This document shows, in pieces, positions 23,985-35,375 of a DNA stretch of 64,000 nt. Both the position numbers and the translations under genes were made by a program. Origin of the DNA: Symbiodinium natans (taxonomy: Eukaryota; Sar; Dinophyceae; Suessiales; Symbiodiniaceae); NCBI GenBank assembly GCA_905221605.1, contig CAJNDS010002751.1:182001-246000 (forward strand), in the 5' to 3' direction. The notes below the pieces were generated by a model, which made no database searches, was not told where the DNA came from, and saw only the letters and a program-made list of their open reading frames with translations. Position 1 is the first letter of the stretch; every line of letters begins with the position of its first letter.

Positions 23985-24113
23985 TACAAGGAGGGCCCCC
24001 CCCCCCCCCTAGTTATAAGTAGATGTATACGGACCCTAGATTGGGTTTTCAGGATCCTAGCTTAGGCTTTAGGTCCCTTAACTATAAGTAGTATGGTGAG
24101 GGGGCCCCACCTG
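23985..24113. mobile_element. MITE-like palindrome, family D, copy 2
   Basis: Matches the copy at 1019-1131 in inverted orientation. One arm has expanded into a poly-C run. Confidence 0.75.
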
Positions 24114-25416
24114 GTAGACCTTGTTTTTGCCCGAACCATCACGTCTGAGACCAGGATCGGGTCAAGGACCAGTTTCTGAGGGAGGCGCTGGCAAGAGAGG
24201 TGCAGTTTATCCTCCCGAAGTACCCGACCCTTGAGCAGAGTCAGGATAGGGTTCACGGCTCAAGGTGTGTTCAGGGCTTTGCCCTTAAGGAAAGGCGCCT
24301 TCTACCATCACCGCATAGCGCTTAAGCAAAGAACTGCATGGCGGCACACGATGGACAGGGAAACCCTAAACGCTTAACCCTAAACCCTAAACCCTAAACC
24401 TCAAGCACAAGTTCTTTTCAGTCCTTTCAGAGCTATTTTGGGATCCAGTCTGGCACACACAATTCCAGCAGGGGTGGCCATCGAAATACAAACCCTGAAA
24501 TCTCTGCATCCTTCCTCTGTGATGGGACGTTTCGAGCAGTTCGAGCAAAGCCTGAACCCCTAAACCCCAAACCCTAAACCCTAAACCCCAAGAGTAAAAC
24601 TCTTAAGCTCTAGCCCCTAAACCCCAAGAGTAAAACTCTTCAGTCCCAGTTCCTCACCTTGGCCGCCCCCTCCAAGCCATCACAGGCGTCGGTTGCAAGC
24701 TTGGGATATTTCCCATTGTGGTTTAGGGTTAAAGGGTTTAGGGTTTAGGATTTAGGGTTTAGGGTTTAGGGTTTAGGGTTTAGGGCTTCGGAAAGCCGAG
24801 GAGCTACCGGCCGACCCTGCCGGACCAGGAGTCCAGGGAGGAAGCTCACATCCCCGACAGCGAGTGGGGTGCCGAAACCGGAGCACCTGGGCTCCCAGCG
24901 AGGTGGTTTTCTCGAAGAAGCTCTGCACTACTATGTGCTTAAGAACCGTCAAAAACACATATTCTTCCTGATAAGGGTAATATCGGGATTTTTATCTTGT
25001 GTTTTTTGGGCGGTTCTGAAGCAAATAGGAGTAAGACCCTAACGTAAGCCCTAAACCCTTATAATCCCGAAGCCCTACATACGCCTGGGTCCGATGAACC
25101 TTAGTTAAACCTCAAGCCCAAAACCCCAAACACTACAAACCCTAAGCCCCTGCGCGTTAGGCCCCAACAGCCCTATACCCCTAAACCTAAAAGCCTAAAT
25201 TCCTTCCAAAACATCCAAGCCTGTATGAGTACCCCAATGCTTTGATTTTTAGCACTGCTACTTGCAGTTTTCTTGCAAAGTAATCACTACTTCTTTCATG
25301 GGTTTAGGGTTTAGGGTTTGGGGTTTAGGGTTTAGGGTTTAGGGTTTAGGGTTTAGGGCAACCACCACTTCAAATACCTAGTTCCTGCTCCTCGTGCTCT
25401 CATCAGCTAGCCGAGG

Positions 25417-25501
25417 TTGCGGGAAGCGACCGGCAGGCTCCCACCACGGCAGCGACGGAGCTGGCGCGCCGCTGCCTAAACCTCAAGCCTGATGCAAGCA
25501 G
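25417..25501 (+). CDS. Exon-like island of unknown gene
   Basis: A pyrimidine-rich stretch ending CTCTCATCAG is followed by an open island (GSDRQAPTTAATELARRCLN) that ends at CAAGCAGG|GTTTAGGG, where the telomere-like repeat itself would supply the GT donor. A second possible island lies at about 25883-25960. The family is not recognised. Confidence 0.4.
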
Positions 25502-25762
25502 GGTTTAGGGTTTAGGGTTTAGGAATCAGGCCTTACAGGTTTACCAGACCCCCCCCCCCCTCCCCCACGCCGCCCTTCTGCCCGAACTCACTCAACAGTA
25601 AGAGCCGACATACTGCATGCCATTCTTCGGGGGGGGGGGGGGGGGTTTCGGGGGTATAGGCCCTGCAGACCAAAACCTGAAAGAAATGCATTCTTGCACA
25701 GCCTTTCTTTGGGCTTATTTCGGGCCTGACCGTATACGTGAAGCCGAAGCTCGCTGAACGCA

Positions 25763-25873
25763 ACCCTAAACCCTAAACCCCCGAAACCCCCTAAACCCTA
25801 AACCCTAAACCCCAAACCCCAAACCCCAAACCCCAAAACCCTAGCCCTAAACCCTAAACCCTAAACCCTAAAC
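25763..25873 (-). repeat. Degenerate CCCTAAA / CCCCAAA array
   Basis: Array mixing CCCTAAA, CCCCGAAA and CCCCAAA units, which shows decay or replacement by slippage. Confidence 0.9.
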
Positions 25874-26039
25874 TTTTGGGCAGGCCCCGAACGCCTGGCG
25901 CGGGGCCAACCGCGGGTGGAGCCGCCTCTTGGGCCGGCCGCGAGGTGGCGAAGGCGCTGTAGGGGTTTGATATGCAAAAGAGATTAGGGTTTAGGGTTTA
26001 GGGTTTAGGGTTTGGGGTTTAGGGTTTAGGGTTTAGGGC

Positions 26040-26309
26040 TACTAGGACCCAGAGTAGGCCCTTGTTCCCCTGTTTATGGATTTAGGTTCTCGTAGAAGCC
26101 CCTTTGAAGGGCATCCGTTTCATTCCAAGGTTACTCTTGGGTCTAGGTAGTGTTTTAGGGTTTGGGATTTGGGGTTTGGGCTTTCTAGCCCCTAGAATCT
26201 CGGGTTTATCTTAGGGTATGAACACAACAACCTACAAAAAACGTTGGTTTTGGGTTCTTACAGTAGTGTTTGGAATTTGCGGCTTGGGTTTTAGGGCTGT
26301 CGAGTACCT

Positions 26310-26357
<48 letters not shown>

Positions 26358-28070
26358 TTTCGAGTCCGGGATTTTAGGGTTTTAGGGTTTCAGGGTTTTG
26401 GGGGCTTTAGGGTTTCAGGGTTTTTTGGGGCTTTAGGGTGTTGGGCTTTAGGATTTTGGGGTTTTAGGTTTTTTGGGCTTTTGGGTTTTAAGGGTGTGGG
26501 GGTGCGCGCTGTTTTCGCAATAGAAAAAGGCAGTTGGAACCGGTAGTTTAGGGTTGGTGCAGTCTTGAACGTTGCTGTCAGAATGCACTGTTGCGCGCAG
26601 AGTTGCTACGACGGAGAAGGGAGGGACAGGGAGACCTAGACGGAGAAAGAGAGAGAGAGAGAAAGAGTCATGCTGTTCTGGTTTGCCTCTCCCCACTTGA
26701 AGCCAAAGTTGATTGCGAGAGCCTTTGCTTCTCTTGAGGTGTCCATGCCTTTTCCGTCCACGTGCGTCGCCTGCCTGCCGGCAGTGCAGTGCGGGTCGGC
26801 TGGGTTGCCGAGGACCGACACAGGAAGCAAGCTTTGACCCGCATCCCGGGATGAGCTGAGCAGCATCCCTTCCTTAAAAGTAGAGAAGATCGAGGTGTGC
26901 CATCTTCACCCAGGAATCCTGCTGCCCAGAATGTGGTAAGGGCGTGGCTGTTGCAGAGTTGCTGAGTTGCTGAGTTTGAGATTCTCGCCCCTTCAGCCCC
27001 ACACCACCCCCTGCAGCCGCGAACCTTTCCTAAATGCGTCCGGCAAGGAGGGAGATAAGCTCGTGGGGGCAACGTCCCTGGGCTGGGGGTACCATGCCTC
27101 CAACTCCTGTTTCGGCCCGGCTCTTAGTGCGCAAGGGTCAGCATCCCCAAAGCCCAACGGCCTCCTAAGAAGTTCAGGGCTGTACCTCATACAGCTCGAA
27201 TCGGGATGGCCTGCTAGTTACCGCGGGTGAAGGGCTTTTCTTAAATCAAGGGGGTACTGGGCTTTCTGGAAGTATGCAGGGCGTGCCACAAAGAATTTGG
27301 AGGTTTGGCTTCCATTTTGTGGTGACGCGTCACGCCTGTGTTAAGACCACCCCAAGCACCCTAAACCCAAAACTCCCTAAACCCTAAACCTAAACCCTGT
27401 CAATCCTATACTTCAAAGGTTGGAATCATGAGCTCTTCGTGTGGGGTCCCCTTACCCTTAAGTTTATGGGGATCCGAAGTATGGGGTCCCTCATTCTATG
27501 TAGTCTATATGGTCACTCCTCTAAAGCATGGTTTTTTTTTGGTCCTTCTTCTATGCTGGCCCCTCTTATTAGGGCACCCCAAAAGGGACCGTAATTTAGA
27601 AAACTGACCATACAAGAAGGTTTATAAACCCTAAACCCTAAACCCTAAACCCTATAAAACCAGGGACCCAAATTGAGGCTTCGAATCCCCAAATGCTGCG
27701 CCCCGGACGAGGGGTTTTGCCTGACATTGTCGAGGAAGGCATTGTCGAGTAGGTCAACAAGCCTATAAAAGAGCTCCTTATGGTGAGTTCTCAGAATTGT
27801 GGTCCCTGTTTTGGGTATCCTAAATAGTAGGGGACCGCCTTAGAATAGCAACCTCAAAAGGTGACCTTACTACAAAAGCCACGTGGAGTCCACACCCTGG
27901 GAGCGAAACTCTCATGCACATCCGGCCCTGAGCCCTCTGAAAAACGAAGCCCTCCCGTCCTAAATCCCCAGCGGCGTTGACATGTCTAGATGCATGCATG
28001 GACATAGACATGGATGCAGAGATGAATGGTTGAGCAGCATCTATATAATGATAAAGACAATTTATGTTAC
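26040..28070. other. Mixed repeat and unique DNA without a recognised gene
   Basis: Contains a (GA)n tract, GGGTTTT-type variants, scattered CCCTAAA units and stepwise palindrome-like blocks near 27440-27600 and 27780-27870 (GGGGTCCC/GGGACC). Open frames around 26450-27230 overlap on both strands and show no domain. Confidence 0.4.
26317..26354. repeat. (GA)n microsatellite
   Basis: Uninterrupted GA dinucleotides. Confidence 0.97.
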
Positions 28071-28286
28071 GTTTATACCCTAAACCCTAAACCCTAAACC
28101 CTGACCCTAAACCCTCAAGCCTAAACCCTATAAACCCTAAGCCCTAAACCAGCCCCATCTTGCCTTCGTTTTCGCTCGCTGCCAAGTTGGCTTCTGTTGC
28201 CCTACGCCTCGAAAACCTTTTGGGGCCCTGAAGAGGGTTCAGGGGGGGGACTTTGATGACAGGGTAGGGTTTTTGGGTTTAGGATT

Positions 28287-28376
28287 CCCTAAACCCTAAA
28301 CCCTAAACCCTAAACCCTAAACCCTAAACCCTAAACCCTAAACCCTAAACCCTAAACCCTAAACCCTAAACCCTAA
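28287..28376 (-). repeat. CCCTAAA array, about 13 units
   Basis: Perfect run in the complementary orientation. Confidence 0.95.
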
Positions 28377-29388
28377 GGGACGGGGGTTCAGGGGGAACCC
28401 AAGGTTCCGTAACACTTCCCACTACTCCCTAATAAGGCTCCCCAAACGCTTCCCGAAGGCTTTTGTGCGTACCTGCCCGCTCCCAGGTAGGTCGGTAGCT
28501 TCTAACGGCTCTGCTGTGTTTTGTTCAAAAAAAATCTTTTACGGACCCAAACCCTAAACCCTAAACCCTAAACCCTAAACCAAAAAGAAAAACCTGTATA
28601 TCCCATGGCTCCCATGCCGATCTGTGACGCAGGTGGCTACGGCTGGAAGGCTCACGATGGCCTCTCAGCATGGACCTGATTTGAGGTTTACCCGTTTACC
28701 CAGCCTTTAGAAGTTTTCGGGTTTAGGGTTTAGGGTTTAGGGTTTAGGGTCTACGGTTCAGGGTTGTTCGAAAACCCTCCGTAGGAACCACCTGTTCAAA
28801 AATCGATTTCAGCCTCCTGCTTTGAGCCCCTGAGACGCCCGAAAACCCATGCCAAAGCAGCGAACCCGCAACCACCGAAAGCTGAAGATGTAGATGGACA
28901 TGATCAGAAAGGCATCATGCGGTTGGCGCTTCTTCTGAAGCCAGACAGGTAGAGTGAGTGTGTTCTAGCTAACGGTTGTATGGTTGCGCAGGGGGAACCC
29001 TGCCCTACGAGTACTTTGCGCAGTTTGTGTAAGTCATTGAGTTCAGACAGGAGAGGGTAATTCATAGCCTTTGTCTCTTTCGGTATTTGTTCATGTTCAG
29101 AGCTCTCGTGTATGACATCCCTCTCTGATTCTTGTGATTGTAGTTCAGTCCTCACAGCTTTCAAAGGCTCTTTGTGCGAAGACTCAGAACCTGTTGTGGC
29201 GCCCAGACAGGTACACTCGGTTTCTTCCATGTAAGATGCTTGAGTGGAGACTTTGTCTCGGGACTCGGGCGTCTTCTCCGTTTCAGTGTAAACCCTAAAC
29301 CCTAAACCCTAAACCGTGGATATTTGGGGTTGTCGGTGAGCACAGCAGAGGAAGAACGGATGCACCCCACTTTAAAAGCCCGTACCTT

Positions 29389-29514
29389 GAGGATGTTCTC
29401 CCTTATACTAGCGTTCCTGAATTGGGATTCTAGTACTTGATTAGGGTTTAGGGTTTGGGGTTAGCAGCCTACTGTAATGCCGATTAGGGACTGTTAGTAT
29501 AAGGGGAACATCCC
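29389..29514. mobile_element. MITE-like palindrome, family A, copy 3, invaded by TTTAGGG
   Basis: Family ends are intact, but the centre (about 29437-29465) is TTAGGGTTTAGGGTTTGGGG, which is absent from other copies. Confidence 0.8.
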
Positions 29515-29639
29515 AGCCTGTATCTAGTACTGAATATTCTATGTACCCTGCGAAGTGGACTTCAGTTCAGCTCGGCGCGTAGCAGAAAAAACCATAGCCC
29601 CCGTAAACCCTAAACCCTCCAAACCCCTAACCCTGCAAC

Positions 29640-29748
29640 TTGGGATGTTCCATGATGTCCCCTCTTCTACTAGCCTTCCTTAATAGCGATTATAGTACCC
29701 CTTGTCATAATCCCCATTAAGGACTGTTAGTAGAAGGGGGAACAACCC
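29640..29748. mobile_element. MITE-like palindrome, family A, copy 4
   Basis: Lies about 125 bp from copy 3, with the same arms and central AGCGATTATAGTACCCC block. Confidence 0.8.
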
Positions 29749-29813
29749 GACCCTGTAACCCCTAAAGAACAAACCATCATTCAGAGCACTAGAACATCCA
29801 ATCGCATTCTGAG

Positions 29814-31182
29814 GTCGCTGGACCCGCTACGGCAAAGCCTTCGGCGAGGGAGACACCATTACGGCTGTCCTCGAGCCCGGTGTCGTCAGGCACGGTGTTT
29901 CTTGCGGTCTAGAGGGATTACTCTTTACCTACAGTTCTTGTGGTTTGTGCCTATTAAGGGGTAGTTGCTACTAAAGCTGTAGGTATATAGAGTCCCAGGT
30001 AGGTCTTCAGAAAAGGACTCCCTGGAGCTGCGTCTTATGGGTTGATCCCAGAGGTTTAGGGTTCAGGGTTTAGGGTTTAGGGTTCAGGGTTTATAGGGTG
30101 TAGGGTTTGGGGTTCAGGGTTTGCAGCACCTGAGAGTGTCCAGGTTGACAAAAGCTCGCAGCGAAGAAGCAACGTGCAAATTGCTTGGTCGTAGGTTGCA
30201 CGCAAATCGTGTGCCATTGCCATGCAGCATTCGCCGGTCGCCGCATGCTGCCGCAGCAGTCTTGCGCGAACCACCTAGGCTTCACGTAGAATCGGCCACA
30301 TGGGGGTTTACGACATTCTGCGTACCTTATAGGGGTCCTTGTTATAGGGGGATTCTACAATTTGGGGGACTTTCTTCGGGGTCCCTTATTTTCGTAAACT
30401 CCCAAATGAAGCCCCAGCGACAGAACAACACAAGCCATCCTTGAGCAAATGAGCATGAGCTTGTCTAGCCGCAAGCACGTATGTACTGGCTGAGGCCTCT
30501 AGCCCTGTTCCGGGTTCTTGTGGGGAGGAGCAGCCTAGGTTTGAGGGAGCTCCTACTCATATTCAAGGTACGTAGAGTCGGGTGCTGTTGCCCTCTTCCA
30601 CAGCCCATCCAGCAGGTTCCTGCTGAACGGCGAGGATTTGGGCGTGGTTGGGCCGCAGCGTAACAGAGTTGTGTGAACATGGGGCCTAAAACCCCATACA
30701 TCAAGTCCAAAAACCCAAAGCCTTTCAACTCATAAGCTAGTATAGGGGGTCGAATAATTACAAAAGTGCCCTTATGGTCCCTTTGTATTCATATAATAAT
30801 AACCCCCCAAAACCCCAATTCTAAATATTCAAGCTCCTACATGATGCGTCCTTAAAGCTTGTAGCTTGCAGCCCCAGTCTTTCACGCTGAAAGTCCGTCC
30901 GAAATTTTCTGAATCGACGGTTCAAGCTAGAAAGGTTACCTGCTTCGGCCGACACATCTCTCTACATGCCACCTGTGCATCTGCACACCAGCATGCATGT
31001 GTCTGCACTGTCTGGAGGTTTTAGGGTTTAGGGTTTGGGGTTTAAAATTTAGCGTTTAGGGTTTAGGGAAAATGAGGTGGCCTTCCGCATCGACAGCTCC
31101 CAAATCCCTGGTGGCTTCTGCCCGGCCGTGGCTTTGCGGCGCGACGCCGAGGTTCGCGCCTGTCGGTTCCGCCACAAGACGG
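29814..31182 (+). CDS. SPRY-domain protein, two internal exons
   Basis: Exon 29814 to about 29893 follows ATTCTGAG and encodes YGKAFGEGDTITAVLEPG, which matches the SPRY 'yG..f..GDvI...lD' strand. Exon 31077-31182 follows AATGAG and encodes VAFRIDSSQIPGGFCPAVAL, matching the later SPRY part ('GvAF......yPAvsl'). It ends at a GT within GGGTTCAGGG. SPRY domains are protein-interaction modules found in ubiquitin ligases and many signalling proteins. The roughly 1.2 kb between these exons holds a family B MITE, a family E MITE and telomere-like repeats. The rest of the gene is not assigned; an exon-like piece at about 31480-31560 (VEIAAVEDSGPQVGLPRAF) may follow. Confidence 0.55.
29914..30002. 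mobile_element. MITE-like palindrome, family B
   Basis: Follows the first SPRY exon by about 20 bp. Left end diverged, right end GTATATAGAGTCCCAGGT. Confidence 0.75.
30302..30403. mobile_element. MITE-like element, family E, copy 3
   Basis: Best-preserved member, with GGGGGTTTACGA and TTCGTAAACTCCC termini. The interior matches the copy at 17590-17692 block by block. Confidence 0.8.
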
Positions 31183-31579
31183 GTTCAGGGTTTAGGGTTT
31201 AGGGTTTGGGGTTTAGGGTTTAGGGTTTATAGGGTTTAGGGCTAAGAGTTCAGGGTTCAGGGTTCAGGGCTTGGCGCTTGCGGAAGCCCCAAACCCTGGG
31301 CCCCGCCTGCTGTCACCCAGAGCCTGAACCCGATAAAAAACCCTAAACCCCAAGCTTTTGGCATGTCCATTGCGGGTTTAGGGTTTAGGGTTTAGGGTTT
31401 AGGGTTTAGGGTTTTGGGTTTAGGGTTTAGGGCTTAGGGTTTAGGGTTTAGGGTTTAGGGTTTAGGGTGTTTAAGGGAAAGCAGCCCTCGCAGGTGGAGA
31501 TCGCTGCGGTGGAAGATTCGGGACCACAGGTGGGCCTTCCGCGTGCTTTCGTTCAGGGTGCGGTTTACGGTTTAGGGTT

Positions 31580-31668
31580 TGGACTCTCTTTACCTGCAGT
31601 TCTATGGGTTCTACCTACTAATCAAGGGGTAGCTACTACGAAACTGCGGGTAAAGAGAGTCCCAGGTA
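31580..31668. mobile_element. MITE-like palindrome, family B
   Basis: GGACTCTCTTTACCTGCAG and GGTAAAGAGAGTCCCAGG arms are nearly perfect inverted repeats, so this is one of the youngest copies. Confidence 0.82.
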
Positions 31669-31847
31669 TAGGTAGGTGCGCATCACGCTTCAACCACTGG
31701 CCCAAGCAGCCGCCAGGCTCAAAAGGGTTTTAGGGTCCTCATAGTGCTCCGAGACCAGGGCATAAAGGTTGTAGGGTTCTTGTCGAGGTTTGTTCTCAGA
31801 TCATGTTCCAAAAAAATAATCAAGAAAAGCTTCGCTGTATAAGCAGG

Positions 31848-33015
31848 TGGAGCTCTTTCTCACTCCCGAGCGCCAGCGAGATGTGGCGTGGGATGCCAAC
31901 AGGCAGGAAATGACTCACCGCATTACCCTAGGCCCTACCTTAAGAACCCAAAGCCTACATGTTTGCAGGTTGGAACCTACAAAGAAGTAGGTTTTGTGTT
32001 CTTATAAAAGGTGCACCCTAAACCCTAGAAACCCCATAAACCTCCGCACCCAGCATCTGGGAATTCAGGCGTGGCAACACCTTGATCATGTTCCAAGTGT
32101 ACTTCCTTTCCTTGGTGCGTCCAGCCCAAGATCCTCCTGATTGGTCAAAGCTCAAAGAGGAGTATGACAGACGCTACGGCTTTCCATCTCCACAGATGTC
32201 TTCGGCCCTGCTTCTTGGCTCAGCACATCGATCTGGGGGATGCAGCTAGAGACGAGTTGTGAGGCTGTTCGGGTAGGAAATCTTTATAAGGTTGTCATTT
32301 GGGTTTACGATCTTCAGGGTACCTTCTTGGGGTGCCTTATGATAAGGGGTCCCCTATTTTCCCCTAAACCCTAAACCCTAAACCCTAAACCCTAAACCCT
32401 GTAAACCTCCTTTCAATGTTTCTAGCAAGCAAGCAAGCCAGGTTCGACAAGTTCAGCGAAGTCCACCACATCCGCACCATGTCTGGGCAGGATCCCAGAT
32501 CTTTGAAAATCCCCTGAATTCTCTGTAGTGTTGTACTGTAACTTTAGATCCTCGGCCTTTTTGGGTTTATTGGGTTTCTGAATAAGACAACTAAAGATTA
32601 AATTTATAGCTTCCCTGCTAAGTGCGGCCAAGAATTGTGAGGAATTTATACCATAAGTTGTACTAAGGATCAGAATTGTCTTCATACCCGAAGTTGTACT
32701 AAGGAACATAATTCTGAGTTAGGGTATTTATTCCTTAATGAACCAATATACCCTAAGTTATACTAAGGATCATAGTTCTGAATTAGGGTATGTGCCTTAG
32801 TTAAGGAAGATAACCCTAAGTTATACTAAGGATCATCAGTATATGAATTGGGGCTTAGGGTTTAGGGTTTAGGGCTTAGGGTTTAGGGTTTAGGGTTTTG
32901 GGTTTCCTTAATCAAGGGTTTTGGGAAGATCTGGGCAGGAGGCGTGGAGGAAGTTCTTGGACATGATCGGCTTCCCCGACTTGGACATGGCAGCTCAGTT
33001 GTTCCATCTCTGGTT
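31848..33015 (+). CDS. Exon-like islands of an unknown host gene
   Basis: Three plus-strand islands look coding: about 31848-31925 (VELFLTPERQRDVAWDANRQ), 32066-32240 (FRRGNTLIMFQVYFLSLVRP, then WSKLKEEYDRRYGF) and 32941-33014 (AWRKFLDMIGFPDLDMAAQL). The last two are separated by the long family F element. I do not recognise the family; the spacing resembles the other genes here, with tiny exons in repeat-filled introns. Confidence 0.4.
32300..32362. mobile_element. MITE-like element, family E, copy 4, truncated
   Basis: Starts with GGGTTTACGATCTT like the other copies, but its right arm stops at CCCCTATTTTCCC and runs straight into a CCCTAAA array (32363-32402). Confidence 0.7.
32481..32940. 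mobile_element. Expanded family F element with internal tandem units
   Basis: Family F ends lie 460 bp apart. The interior holds four related units containing TACTAAGGATCA or TACTAAGGAACA next to TAGGGTAT, plus a TTTAGGG run near the right end. It looks like a MITE lengthened by internal duplication. Confidence 0.7.
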
Positions 33016-33059
33016 TAGGGTTTAGGGTTTAGGGCTTCCCCCCCCCCCCCCCCCCCAAG

Positions 33060-34080
33060 TCCTGCGTTCGATTCCATAAACCCCACAAGCACCCCGTAGC
33101 CCCCCCAGGCTCTAATTAAACCCTAAACCTTAAACCCCCAGCTTTGTGAGATCCAGTGGGTATGCAGCTTCGAGCGTTCGGGGTCTTGCGCAGGAGCCTC
33201 ACTAGTCGTACGGAGCTTTTCCGTGGAAAATCCCCGCATGACTTTGTTCTCCAAAGGACCCCCAAGCTCCCTAAACCCCGAAACCATGTCAAGCAATTTG
33301 TTGCATAGGCCTCTGTGGCCGGTTGCGGTGTAGCTTACCGCGTCATAACTTGAACTGTTAGCGATGTTGCGACAGGCTTGTGGTGCAGGGTTTAGAGTTT
33401 ACGGGTTTGGGGCGGCTAACCATAGCATCCATAGCGGGACGCAGAAGATGTAACCGCCGAGTTCGTTAGCAGTCCACGGGCAGCATGCGATGTAGACATC
33501 ACCAGCACGTACGGCGTAAGCACATCTGATTCGAAGAGCTAGAATTGAATAGGGGCTCATCTGATCAGAAGAGTGTCGTTTGGTATCAAAAGGGTTTTTG
33601 ATTGAATTCTTTTGGGACCATATTGGCAATGATTTACCTGCATTACCCACTTAAAACCGCCGACACAATGCGCCAAGCTCGGGCTTTGAGGACGGCTTGC
33701 AGGCATGGCTGTGCGTCGCCTACGAGCGTGCGAAAGCCCTGGGCTACAAGCAGGGAGGCCGAAATGACCATGCCTAAGTTAGGTGTGCCTCGTGCCTCAC
33801 AGCGTCTTGTTTCCCCCACCGGAGCACAAGATTCAGAATTAGTGGGTGGTCCGAAGTAAGACTTAGGAGGTCGCACTTAGCAGCAAGTACCCTTGCGGAG
33901 TGGATTTGCGCAATCGTTGATGGGCATGTCAAGGTATGGAGATCGTCGGTTCATGGGTTCTTTCTGTAGAGGGCTTTAGACCCCTTAGTGCTACGCAGTT
34001 GTTCCAAACAGTCCCAGACTGTCGAGTTCAGGAACGGGTGTTCTTAGGCTTGAGATATAGATCCCTTTCCACGGTTTACC
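33060..34080. other. Unique sequence without a recognised gene
   Basis: Short overlapping open frames on both strands, no domain, few telomere-like units. A poly-C tract (about 33039-33056) precedes it. Confidence 0.4.
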
Positions 34081-34082
34081 TC

Positions 34083-34170
34083 AGACCCTCTGTACCTACA
34101 GTTGTATGGGTTATACCTACCAATTAAAGGGGAGTTTCTACTAACTTGTAGGTAAACAAAGTCCCAGGTA
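34083..34170. mobile_element. MITE-like palindrome, family B
   Basis: Family interior (CTACCAATTAAAGGGGAGTT) with TTGTAGGTAAACAAAGTCCC at the right arm. Confidence 0.78.
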
Positions 34171-34440
34171 TTGTGTAATTGTCGAGTTGTTGGAGCCCGG
34201 AATCTTGTGCCGCCAACACCATGTTTTAAACTTCCGAGCAGCCACTCGGTGCGGTGTCAGTGAGCTTGTACAGTGTACAGCCTTGTGGCTCCGGACAGCC
34301 GGACGTACCGCAGATTATGCCGCAGTAGGCTGCAAGAGATTTAGCACCTCGGAAAATGGGAGGACACCCCAAGTCCCACCCTCCACGACCCGAAGAAAAG
34401 CTGAAGTCTTGCCGTAGTAGGACTTGTGCCCAGCCATTGA

Positions 34441-34586
34441 AGCCCTAAACCCTAAACCCTAAACCCTAAACCCTAAACCCTAAACCCTAAACCCTAAACC
34501 CTAAACCCTAAACCCTGCGAGTGTGAGAGTCGAAACCCTAAACCCTAAACCCTAAACCCTAAACCCTAAACCCTAAACCCTAAACC
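34441..34586 (-). repeat. Two CCCTAAA arrays split by 17 bp
   Basis: About eleven and eight units, separated by a short unique segment near 34517-34533. Confidence 0.94.
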
Positions 34587-35170
34587 ACAACTTTGTGGTT
34601 GCTTAGGGCCATGCCAGGTTCGCGGGAGCATGAAATCAACACTCTCTAGCCGAGGGTCAGTGCTGACATCTGCCAAAGTGTTTAAGAAGGATCTTTTGGG
34701 TTGCCTAAACCCTAAACCCTCAACCCTAAACCCTAAACCCTAAACCCTAATGCTGAAAGGCTCTTGTAAGAAGTTTAAGACCCAGCCGGGAGTTTCGCTT
34801 ATGCGGATTGACGGTCAGCAGTGCTGCTTGACGGGGTGCTTCGATATGACGCCCGCGAGCCCCCGATGCACCAAGAGGGTTTGGGGTCAGGGCTGGGGAG
34901 ACATCCTTTCATTTGACCCTAAACCCTACGACCCGAAAACCCCTAAGCCCTACAAAGTCATTGTTGCGGCCACGCCTGCGAGTTTCCAAGGCCACAAGTG
35001 GCTGTGGCGCTTTCTGCGGAGGCCTCGCCTCAAGAATTGAGAGTTCAGGAACCAGGATGGCAGATTGCAGGAAGCCTGTCGAAAACGGGAGGGTGTAATT
35101 AATGCATGAATAAATCTTTACTATTCAGCATACGGTGTATGAGATATAAGACGGTAGCTATACATATAGA

Positions 35171-35201
35171 CAGGGAGAGAGAGAGAGAGAGAGAGAGAGA
35201 C
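35171..35201. repeat. (GA)n microsatellite
   Basis: Uninterrupted GA dinucleotides. Confidence 0.96.
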
Positions 35202-35262
35202 CAGGATCGGGGCAGTCTAGTTTCAGTCGGTGTCGGGCTTCATATCCGAGAATGAAGCCCTA

Positions 35263-35375
35263 ACCTTGGGAACCAACGAACCCCAAAATTTGGACCATAT
35301 ACCCTATACTACTATAACCCTTTTTGGGGTATGTGAACCATAATCATAGACCCTTTTCGGGTTCATGTCTCAAGG
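35263..35375. mobile_element. MITE-like palindrome, family C, copy 3
   Basis: ACCTTGGGAACCAACGAACC and GGGTTCATGTCTCAAGG ends. The centre contains CATATACCCTATACTACTAT. Confidence 0.78.
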
